The position numbers were made by a program, and so were the translations under genes. Shown here piece by piece: positions 49,692 through 60,300 of a DNA stretch of 64,000 nucleotides. Location: the NCBI RefSeq assembly GCF_022458985.1, contig NC_061779.1:10676501-10740500 (forward strand), read 5' to 3'. How positions within the stretch are numbered: position 1 is the stretch's first letter; each line of letters opens with the position of its first letter. The DNA is from Mugil cephalus (taxonomy: Eukaryota > Chordata > Actinopteri > Mugiliformes > Mugilidae). A model generated the notes under the pieces. The model did not search any database, was not told where the DNA came from, and worked only from the letters and a program-made list of their open reading frames with translations.

Positions 49692-50884
49692 ATAGACATT
49701 TACAACACGCAGAGGGATATAGAAAGATTCCAAAAGCGTGTGTCAGATGTGTGACTTAATTATTAGATATTTAGAGTTATAGCTGTTTCTGTGAAATTGC
49801 TTGCAATGGAGACGTTTATTACATTATTTTTTTAATGCTTTCAATATAATGAAAACTCTGCACTCATGCATTTACACTTACAGTTAGATACTTTATTTAT
49901 CCCGTGTTTAATTCGCTCTCCAGTAGCTTCATCACACAGAAAAGGGAGGAATTACAGTAGCAGATATGAAAGATTAAGTGGTAACTTGTTTGCACAATGG
50001 CAACGCGCAAAACGAACGAACTGAAGTCTAACGCGGATAACTTTGTTAAAAACACCACATGGAGGATTTCAACGCCAAGTTACTTAACTCGCTCCATATG
50101 GAAGCCAATGTTGTACTGACCCACATTTCCTCCTCTGAACAGTTTGTCATTCAAAGTGTGCCAGATAAATTATGTTTCTCTCGACACGCCGAAGTGGCAC
50201 CTCCTAAAGGCGTGTAAACTGTTACAGTGGTTGTTTAATAGCAGTGTGCAAATGACACATAAACTTTAATTTGATGTGTGCTGCACATTCCTCATAAATC
50301 TGATTTAAAGACTCAACAACAACAACAAAAAAAACATTCTCTTTACTTTTATAATTTATATAACAACATTGAGGAGTAGTCAGACATAAAAGAGCTTTAT
50401 CTATAGTATCTATATAACTTCGGGGTTATCATTCAAAATTAGAGCATATATCAATGGTGGAAACACATATATTCTCATTAGTCAGTTGTACGACTTCAAA
50501 TGGTGCTTCACGGCAGTGATTTTGGTTTAGTTGCCCGCTATCCACATTATCCACATTATCCACATTGAAAATTTGTGTTTTAAAATAAAATATTGTTAGT
50601 GTCTATGTACTCACTCTGATCAGTACTCAAGCAATACACAGTTTACAATCTGTCCATTTACAAACAATAACTTACTTTACATTGTTGTTTATACTGCTTG
50701 TTAATTGTCAGATGGGCTAAACGATGATTATGTGGATCATATTTAATGTCCTACTTTTTCAGCTTTTATCTAAGTACATGCTTTCCTCATGATGTGCAGC
50801 TGGAAGTCTTTCCTGCCACAAGCCATCATCATTTCATTTTTAATTTTAAAAATTCAATCATTTTATTTTTCTGTAAATATTTAC

Positions 50885-50973
50885 AGGGATTAACAGAGTA
50901 TCTATCTACAAAACGCTCAGTGTTATATAATTTTCCTGTCAGTGGTTTTAATGTTGTGGCTGATCGGTGTATA
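50885..50973 (+). mobile_element. Solo end of a Tc1/mariner-type transposon
   Basis: The stretch ctcagtgttatataattttc followed by ctgtcagtgg and ttgtggctgatcggtgtata matches the terminal inverted repeat and subterminal sequence of the same Tc1-like family as in the fanci introns. The opposite end is not visible nearby, so only one terminus remains. Confidence 0.6.
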
Positions 50974-51224
50974 CAATAGCCAATATTAAAAAAAAAGTTC
51001 ATAATTCCTCATTAAAACTCAAGCAAAACCCTTAGTAAAACTACGTATGTACTCTTAAAACTAAACTGAAATAAAAATAGCAAGACTCAATATTAAACAA
51101 AAAAAAATTTTGAGTTGACAATTCATCTACTCCATTTCTAGCACAACTACATACAAGTTAAATTAAAAACTAAATCTAATTAATAATTATCTCCTGTTCG
51201 TTGGTTAACATTACAGCTGTTACT

Positions 51225-51400
51225 GAAGAGGTGGTGACTGGCAGCAGCAAACGGTGCCTGAGCTCCCCTCGATGTGTCAGGAGGATCCCTCTATGCGAGC
51301 AACGCCACGCGAAGGCGAGGGGGGCTCATCTCTCGCGAGGAACAACGCCGTTATCGGAATCGCTACAAACAACACGAGAATTCATCATTCACACGGTAAT
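51225..51400 (+). promoter_or_regulatory. banp: Presumed banp promoter and non-coding exon 1 with a BANP motif
   Basis: A CpG-rich island (about 51240-51360) in AT-rich surroundings, lying upstream of the first banp coding exon in the same direction. It contains TCTCGCGAGG at 51331-51340, a 9/10 match to the BANP recognition element TCTCGCGAGA. A donor-like CACACG|GTAATA at about 51398 could end exon 1. The transcription start and the exon are inferred from composition and distance; no cDNA is available here. Confidence 0.45.
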
Positions 51401-51949
51401 ATAACCCGATCTTACACGGTACATGCGATGTGTGCGAGCGACATGGGGAAGAAGCTGAATTCAATTTACCTTTAATTGCCGCTTCTTCAGTATTCTTGCA
51501 TTATGTTTTTTGGCGGCCTTCAGGCCCGACTAGCATGCTAACTACCACGGTAGCCCACAGCTCCAGCTTTAACGTTAGCACGCGAGCTTACAAATCGGAT
51601 TTTGTAGCTCAAGCTAGCATTAGCTACTAGCTGGGCGACGCAGGTTAAGGCTAGTTGGCTAATGCAGAATGCTTTTCTTTTGCCAAGATGTCGTAGGAGA
51701 AACGTTATTTAGGGCCTACTGCTCGATGACTATCTAAATGCATGAAATTTGACCGTTTCCTCCGCTTATTTTCCTATGCTTAACCTCCTTAAGGGACCCC
51801 CGCCCAATCTAAGTAGCGATTACCAGTATCAACGTGCTTAAGTTAATAAAAGGCTCATCAGTACCGTGTTATGTGTGGTCATTATACAAAAATTATGTAG
51901 CAATGTGTATAAGTTTTTTTTTTTACCCAAATATTGCTGTACTATTCAA

Positions 51950-52400
51950 TAGTGGTGGGCGGATCGATCCAAACATCGATAAGAACGACGGTATCGACAC
52001 TGATCGATACCAACGTATTAAAATCAATACTTAAGTTTCAGTTTCTGTCTTGTACTACTGTAGTAGTTTTATTAAAGAGGCAACTTGACAGTGTCTAAAT
52101 GCTGCTGTTACAGAGTAATCTCACTCGCGAGATTTAGCTTCATAATTGTAGTTTCTCAATAACGTTACTGTCTGAAATATAATTTTTTATTTCTTCTCAA
52201 GTGATAATTTTGTGTTATTTTTGAACAAAAACTTTAATTGTGACATCTTATTTCCTATTTACTCATAAACGTTGCCCAATTTCTGTACTGGATTATAACT
52301 GATTAATAATTAGAGAAAAAGACAAATCACAAAAGCACCATGTCCCTGTATTTACTTGATATCGGATCGATACCAAATCTAGGTATCGCACATCCCCAAT
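51950..52400. mobile_element. hAT-like MITE in the presumed banp intron 1
   Basis: The left end begins agtggtgggcggatcgatcc and the right end reads gatcgataccaaatctagg then tatcgcacatcccc. These are imperfect inverted copies rich in ATCGAT, the terminal style of fish hAT-type non-autonomous elements. The interior (about 400 bp) has no transposase. It contains ACTCGCGAGA at 52123-52132, a second 9/10 match to the BANP element. Confidence 0.55.
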
Positions 52401-53099
52401 ATTCAGTTTCGCCTTAGCTGCTAGCTGCTGCGAAAGCTAGCAGGTGCTAACATTATCGAACAGATTAGAAAATGCCAGCAGCTTTTGTCTTCAGTTGTTA
52501 CGAGTGATAACGACATTGTGAGAATGAAATTGCCGTCGTGCATTTATACAGGTCAAACTCTAACGTCCATGCCCATGAGTGTCAGAAAGTAAGTCAGGAG
52601 AATGCTGACATTTACCAATCACACATTATTGTTAATACTTGGATTCTGGTGGTGACTCTATATATTGAGTACGTAAACCATTGAATTATAATGGATGCAG
52701 TCACGTCCCTCTCATGAAAGATGGAGAGTCACATAAAACACGTTTTACTGCAGCAGTTTTGCTGTATGCATACATAAACTGCCAATGAACAAGCTGAATA
52801 ATAAAGACATTAAAAGCACCCCCTTCACAGTTTATTGCTTATACAGCTCCAAGTTATATAGAGTAATGACCGACACTGGAGGTTAGAGAAAAAGCACATG
52901 GTTTTCAAATATGACGTGTTCAGTAATAAAATACATGAACAGTGGTTGCATGTGTATTAGTATTAATTCATTCAACTTACACAATAGGGACAGGGGCTCT
53001 GGAGGTGCATCCCTGCACTGGTTATAAACTACTCCTATAATGAAACTTTAGAGTATATGTAGCTGGATCGCCAGCTGCTGAAGATATTTTCTTTTTGCT

Positions 53100-53425
53100 C
53101 TACACTAGGTCGATGGCTCCATACCAATACAACCTAATATGAGTACAATAGAGGGCCAGACCGGTTGTGAAGTGGTAGATTGCACGGAAGGCCATATCCC
53201 CATAGGTTTTCAGTCTGGTATGGAAAGTAGGTGCTTGTTTGTGAAACGCAGGGACCGTGACTGGGAGTAGAGGTGGCGGAGACCAGTGATCTACTTGGGT
53301 GCAAGTGTGTGGAGAGATTTGTAGGTCAGGAGGAGGATTTTGTAAGTGATGCATGCTTTGACAGGGAGCCGTTGAAGTTGCTTGAGGATGGGGTGATGCG
53401 CTGCCATCGCTTAGTGTGTGTTAGC
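53100..53425 (-). mobile_element. LINE 3'-end remnant (non-LTR retroposon)
   Basis: On the minus strand the region encodes a stretch like ITYKILLLTYKSLHTLAP, followed further on by TYGDMAFRA in another frame. Both match the conserved C-terminal ends of fish non-LTR reverse transcriptases (LHWLPV..RI.YKILLLTYKALHGLAP...RT.GDRAFS). Several frame changes separate the pieces, so it is an old, dead 5'-truncated copy. The clade (Rex1/CR1/L2-like) is not certain. Confidence 0.6.
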
Positions 53426-53427
53426 GC

Positions 53428-53506
53428 CATACTGCAACCTGTCAAGACAGACAGGTTGCAGTATGCCCTGTCTGGGCCATCTGCACTGGGTGGCCCAGAC
53501 AGGGCA
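53428..53506. repeat. Two adjoining perfect hairpins
   Basis: Hairpin 1 has 16-bp arms 53428-53443 and 53450-53465 (catactgcaacctgtc and its complement) with a 6-nt loop. Hairpin 2 has 16-bp arms 53464-53479 and 53491-53506 (tgccctgtctgggcca and its complement) with an 11-nt loop. The two share two bases at their junction. No mismatch is present in either stem. They lie just beyond the LINE remnant. Confidence 0.9.
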
Positions 53507-54387
53507 CCATTGCAGGAGTCTGGGGAATGAATGAATGGATAAGGTCTCTGTTACTGAGTTGGACACCTATTTCCTGATTACCAGTGCATAGTACGGCAGT
53601 GGAACTTGTTTGCACCACCCATTGCCATCTCAGTAGGTCGCAGGATGGTTTCACATGTAACCCAGTTTTATTGCTTCTGTAGTTAAACTGTTTCTCACAC
53701 TCGGCAGCACAGGCCGTATGGTCCACGAGCAGCTGCTGCTTCAGTCCTCTGTCATTGTCTTCAGCCGCAGTACTGCTTTGTGGTCGCCGTATTTCAGCCA
53801 TGTTTAGTCCAGCACACACAGTTCCTGTTGTTATGCATGTAAAAATGAAGAAAATAGATTTGAAGTCTAAAAAGTTGCCCACGGCTGTGGTTGTGTGTGA
53901 AAAATGTGAGTAAAATCCCACAGGCAGCTGCACTGATTGAAATAGAAGTTTAAAAATGCATTGAAATATATTCTATATAGGCCTAGATAGTTTTTTTTTT
54001 TTTTAAATCCTGTAGCCAAAGATTTACTTGTTTTTTGTTTTTGTTTTTTTTTAAAAAAAGGATGATCATAAATAGTTTAAAAATATTCTATACCTCCCAC
54101 TTTTATATTTCATACATTATTTTCCATTATGAAGCTTTCCATCTTCTTTAGATATTATTTATTTAGACATAAAGTTAAGCATACACACTCTTTCTTTCTT
54201 CAATTTTACATGACACAAATCAAGTAAGATCAATATCATCAAATAAAAATCAACTTCTTGAACTTCCCTGAAACTTTAAATAAGTGAAATGGACACAAAC
54301 CTGACGTCATCTCCATCTACAGCTCTTGCACAGAGAAACATGCCAGTAGATTAACATTTTTCCACTGTCTCATTTCAGCTGTGAACA

Positions 54388-57300
54388 ATGTCTGAACAAG
54401 ACTTGGATGAAATTGTTCAAATAACAGTGGAGGACTTCAACCAGGAAGACCATACAGGTAAGATTCAAAAAACTATTTTACTATGTATTCTAACCAGTTT
54501 ATAGTTTTTCAATTGCTGAATACCAGCACTCTTCTTGATCAGATAAGGTTAGGTTCTCTGAAAGTGATTCACATTTAATCAGTGATAGTTTTAATTTTAT
54601 GTGGGTGTTGTACAACTGTATCATTTCAAGTCTTTCTATTAAACACTGTGTATGGACTTGGGACTCAGCAGATGTTCAGTATTCGTGCCACGGATTGGAC
54701 CAGGAACACACCTTCAACCTGGACATCCCAAAGTGAAATCTAACCCGAAGGCTGTCGTGTGTTTTGAGGGTGTCTTTGTATTTGATTCACATCAGACATG
54801 CTGGACAATCATGAAGACGATGAAGAAAGGCCTCAGAAGAAAAAGAGGAAATTAAGCAGCAGCCAGGAGAATAGCAACAGCAATCAAGACATATCTTTTA
54901 TTAAGGTACCAGATCTTTATAACGGGCAGGGTCCAAATCATGCATGTTGCTCAGACATTTCGTAATAAATTATTAATAAATGAGTAAGTGTCGCCGCTTG
55001 TCTTTCCAGAACCTGCTGATTTCATTCACTGGCTCAATCAGCCAGCGGCTGGAGGGAATTGAGTTGAAGCTACAGTCTCTGGATGCTACATGCAAAGCTC
55101 TCGGGCGCAAACTAGACAGTATGGTCTCCTGTTCGAAGAGTCCGATCCAGATTCCCATGGTTGCAGGTTCACCTCAGGGGGCGACTCAAACGTGGAACAA
55201 AGTGCGATGGTAAGCTCCAAATGTTTGCCGCTGTTTTGAACAAAGCATGCATAAATAGGAACGTATTTTTTTTTAGATCTGCTAGTCACCAGTGTGTTTG
55301 CACCTTCTCTCTCTCAGTGTTGTACCACAAACAAACGTGATAGTGAGTGGTGAACACCCAAAGCCCCCAGCCCAGGAAGACACTCCACTAGAGAACCTAC
55401 TCAACAAGTGAGTGCCTTACTTCCATTATGTGGTGTTCATATTACAGCTCTTAATAAATAATGTTGATAAAAATATATCACAATTATTGTCTTACTTGAC
55501 TTCGCATCCAGGCGATGGTATGAGTGTGCCAAACAATATCTTCCATGCAGTATTTATGTTTGTTTGCAGCACGGTGGCCAGAAGGCGACAGAACACAATC
55601 CTGGTAAAGGTGCCGGGTCCCGACGAGAGTCAGGAGGAACAGGAGAGCGGCTCAGAGGCCAGTGACACGGTTTCCAATGGCGGCCAGTCGAGCAACGCAC
55701 AAAATGGACAAAATGTCACACTCATCACACTTAATGCAGAAGGTATGCATCTTAATCCTCCTGTTCTTTTTTACAGTCTGTTAGTGGATATGGATGATAT
55801 ATTAGCTGGGTTTGTTTAGTGTAGTTTAACTTTATTGGCTATATATATATATATATATATATAAAACAACACACGTACATATACATACTGTATATAATTA
55901 TAATATAAAAATAAAAAAAACGCTTTGAAAGTCAAGCAACATCTGCAAACTGTCAGAAGTCCCATCACTGATTGAGTGGCTGAAAGAAAAGCTTCAGGTT
56001 TTCTCGTTTCAGATCCCTGTGTCTTTCTGGTAAAGACAATGATTTGCATTTCTTTGTGCTGAATTTGTCCAGCGACAAAAAACAAACACTACATTTAACT
56101 TAATCACAGTGTTTAACATCAAAAAGCCTTCCTTAGTTTTATCAAAGCAGCATGCATTAGAGAGCTCTCAGCCACCGAACTAATAGCGAAACAGCAATGC
56201 ACGTAAAATAGAGCGTGCGGCAGGCCCATCTGTGTCAACTCATGTGTCGTGAATTCCACAGTGGATGGAAAGCAAACCGTGTCATGACAATGTTCGTGTG
56301 TATTTGGTACATGCTGTGAACTCATTTATGTTTTCAAAAATCTTTATTGGAGCGGTTCTGGCCAAGCCCAAAAGGGAATACTTTTATTTTTAACTGCGCA
56401 AACCTAAATGAAGTCCACATTGCTGTTAAAAGTCACTGTGATTGTTGGTTAGGTAATTTTTAGTAGATGGGAAGTGGATTGGTTATCATCAAAGACGATC
56501 TATTATTGATTTATTTACAGCTCTGGGTTAGCAACGATAAAACTGTGTTTGTCAGCATTTGTGGCTCATGCCTTGTTGTAGATGGTACACTTAACAGTCG
56601 ACAAACGCGGTGAGCAAACAGCCAAACCACATATTCTGATTTATATGAATTTAATGACAGTTTAGCACACACTTCAGTCACTTCCTTTTTGCTGCCACAT
56701 GGGTGTGCTATTGTGTCACATGAATAATTTCAACGTCCGCTCTGCTGGTGTAGTATCTGTCAGTCTGTGAATTATAAAATGGACATATTTTTCTTTGCCT
56801 CACACCTAATCTTTATACACAGCCTCGGTATTATTAAGCCTACAAGTCCCAAGTGTCCCTCTGTTCTCTAGATGATTATCCAGATGGCACCTGGTTGGGA
56901 GATGAGAACAACCCAGAGATGCGAGTTCGTTGTCCAGTGTCTGCGGCCGACATGCTCCATATCGCCACGAACTGCCGCACAGCAGAGAAAATGGCGCTGA
57001 CGCTGTTGGATTACCTGTTCCACCGGGAAGTCCAGGCCATGTCAAACCTCTCCGGGCAGGGCAAACACGGAAAGAAGCAGCTCGACCCGCTCATGATCTA
57101 TGGCATTCGCTGTGAGTCCCAAAATCATAACTGTCTACTAGATGGGCTTGGTGGTAAATATTATTACGTGCAAAAGCGGTTCTCACTAAAACAGATGCTG
57201 GAGCTGACTTCAAACCACAGAGGTGCAGAGGAAATATTTCCTTATAAGTATGCGCAAGAGCTGCCACACACGTCTTGTCTTGAGTTGGCTTGTGACAACT

Positions 57301-60300
57301 TGTTTGACCAAATGACCTTTTAGTAACTTCTAAAGCTTCCCCTGCTAATTGCTTGTGGTGATTATTACATGAATTCTGCATCGCTGAAATTATACTTATA
57401 AATTTGACTCGCGGAAAGGTTTTAAAGCATTGCCCCCTTATAGCAATAAATGAACTCTCTGAGACCTTCCCACATTTCATCCCGTTCCATTACAAAGCAC
57501 CACTGAATAGAACACAGAAATAGACTGCAGGCTGTATTCCCAAGGCGGGTTACAACAACATGCATTCATCACTGCACACAAGCATTAATGTGCAACACAT
57601 TTTATAACATACCAGACTGTAAATGACAAGCACATGTCTGGTAGAAAGATCTTAATGGAGTCACTCTCAATTCAGTGAACCCTTTGATTCTGGATTAAGC
57701 AAAGTCAGGCTTAGGGTGATATATTACTAAAGTTTTACATAATGTATTTTTAAGGTTTGTGTTGCCGTGTTAAGAGCCTTTGTTAAGAGGTCTGCTGTTT
57801 GTACCACTTGCAAGAGTGTTTTTTTATTATTGTTAAATATCCTCCATATCAGACAGTACATGGACATCTGTCTGTCTATCTGTGGTTATGATGTCTCTGC
57901 TCCTTTCTGCCTCATTCCACAGATCGTTAGGGGACATTTTATATCTCCGCTCTTTGACAGCTTTACAAATTCAGATTAGTCGTAAGAAATACACTTTAAA
58001 AATTTAAAACATGATCCGATGACACTGTTGATCCCAGGGATGAATTTACAAGCTACTGGACACTATTTAAATCAACTCTTCCTCATCCTTTGTGGATGTG
58101 ATGAACACATAAATGGGTTTTACTTAATAAAATCCCAGATCAAAACATGCTGCCAGGCATGTCATCAACACTGTGCCACAGTTACATTGAAAAAGTAATC
58201 TGATTACTGATTACTCCTTTAAAAGGTTAGATTACAAGTTACTTTATTAGTTACATTCAGCAGCTGCCAGGAACAACACCCAACTCAACCAAATTACCAA
58301 TAGTTTTGCCCATACTCACTTTATCTGCATTTTTAACCGTAATGTCATCAGTAAGTTAACAACAAGAACTGTCAATAACTTAACAAAACCAGTAAAACAA
58401 TGAACTAGTCTTGTTCTGCAAGTTTGACTGTGCCATGCGACTTTACATGCGATGTTGTGTTTTTGAAGCTACAGAGGACAACAAACCTTAATATCATTAT
58501 TTTACAAACTCAAAATAGTCCAAACAGTGGCAGTATTTCCAACTCCTCGAAATCTCTCTCCTCCCTCCACTGTTGTTCACATTTGTGTCGTTGCGTGGTA
58601 TTACACGTGAGTTGTTCCCATGCCGAAAACGTGGCCTATTGCATACGTGGTTCACTTCCTCAAAAATATCTTTTTAAGAGGAAAATAACAAAAAATGTGA
58701 ATCACCTTGACTTGGATAAGTAACTTTAATCTGATTACTGGTTTGGAAATAATAACACGTTAGATTACTCGTTACTGGAAAGAAAAGGGTCGGATTAAAG
58801 TAACGTGTTACTATTTAACTAAGTTATTAAGTTGTCCGTTCATCTGTTGGTTTTCAGCTTGGTTTTTCCCTGTGAATGGGTCAGGGACATCCCGACACCC
58901 TAACAGCTGTCCAAACTTTGATTTAAAACACAGCCTTCATAATTCTTCGGTGAAGTGCAGTAAAAAAAGACAGGAAATAAAACAAAACTCCCCAAATAAT
59001 ATTTACTTTACAAATTATGGTCATAACTGATTTGCGTGGGATTAAGAACACAGAGGACCGCCGCGATTATTACAAATTATTAGAGGTCCCTGGATGAAAC
59101 CAGTACCGTGTGAACTGTCTTTTGGTTGTCTCTTGCAGTTTCTATGATTCTTAGTGCAATGCTATTAATTCAAGAACGATTTGTGTTTATACACACGCTC
59201 TTTTTTTTAACAGTATCCCTGCAATACAAGTCTCTTCCCTACGTTCCAGTTTGCAATATGGATATATACACACAAGCGCTTGTATACCTGGGTACCTATA
59301 TTTCCTCTCTGCAATATGGTTGTGTAATTTCATGCAGATTTGGTCTGACACAGAGGTATGCGAAGGCTGGAGCAGGGCCAGGTGACTTCTGGGTGACTCA
59401 TTCTGCCTGACTAAAAAAAGCAAAAAGGAATGAGGGAGCACCTGCCTTGCCTGCCTGTACAGGTACCATCAGGTGCAAAAGGGTTTTGGGTGCTGCTGTC
59501 ATCCCGCTACCTCAAGATATCCCTCAGCTCCCCCTCTGTCTCATTTTCTGTCCTCAGGTTGTGACCGTGTTGTTAACTTATATAGAAATGAGCTGTCAGG
59601 AGGCTCGCTCCCTTTAAACAGTTTATAACTCCCGGGGTGGACGGGGTACAGCTGCATCTAGTCTTTCCCGCGCATATCTCCACTGAGGGACAGCCGGAGA
59701 CATGCATTAACTTGTCAAAAGGAGTGGTGGACAAGTAAACAAAACAGTTGTTTCCTTCAGTTTCCATAAAAGTATACAGTGGTATGGTGATATGAAGGCC
59801 CTATAGCATACAGCAGGTCCAATACATGTCTTAACTTTTCCAGGGCAAAGCCTCTTCTAGTTCCTGCATCTGCTAAATATTATTATTATTATCTATGGAA
59901 CTATATACTTGCAATTGCAGTTACATTTTCAGCCTTTTAACGGCTTGTAAATGATTTGGTTGTGGTTGCATGAAGTGGAATAACGTTGCGAGGAATTAAA
60001 AATTGGGTCATGTGAAAATGCTGAAAGTGCTGAAAGCATATTATTCGCAGTAGCGAGACACAAAAGACTCGATTTAAAGGAGGAAACAGACAAAAGAATA
60101 CAAAAAAAAAAGTCAATTGGGTCAGTTTATAGATAAACTACGACCAAACAAACTGTATTTGGTCTCTGAATAATCTCCCTGTGTAATGGCCTTTTGTCCT
60201 CCCTGTGTCTTTACAGGCCACTTGTTCCACAAATTTGGCATCAGCGAATCAGACTGGTACCGCATCAAACAAAGCATCGACTCAAAGTGCCGGACCGCCT

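Larger units (their letters stand above)
48791..51200. other. fbxo31-banp intergenic region
   Basis: About 2.4 kb between two divergent genes. It holds a tRNA-Arg(ACG), a Tc1-like transposon end near 50885-50973, a short gatactttatttatccc stretch near 49890 that resembles fish retroposon tails, and a 9-bp triplication (atccacatt) at about 50538-50566. The rest is AT-rich and I see nothing coding in it. Confidence 0.55.

Noticed and set aside
51254-51475. 73-codon frame in the presumed banp exon 1 as a coding start
   Set aside because: The peptide does not resemble the BANP N-terminus, which is clearly encoded at 54388 (MSEQDLDEIVQI). The frame is a by-product of a CpG-rich leader.
57767-57979. 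70-codon frame in the banp intron containing hydrophobic runs
   Set aside because: No start context, splice sites or family match; it lies in AT-rich intronic DNA.
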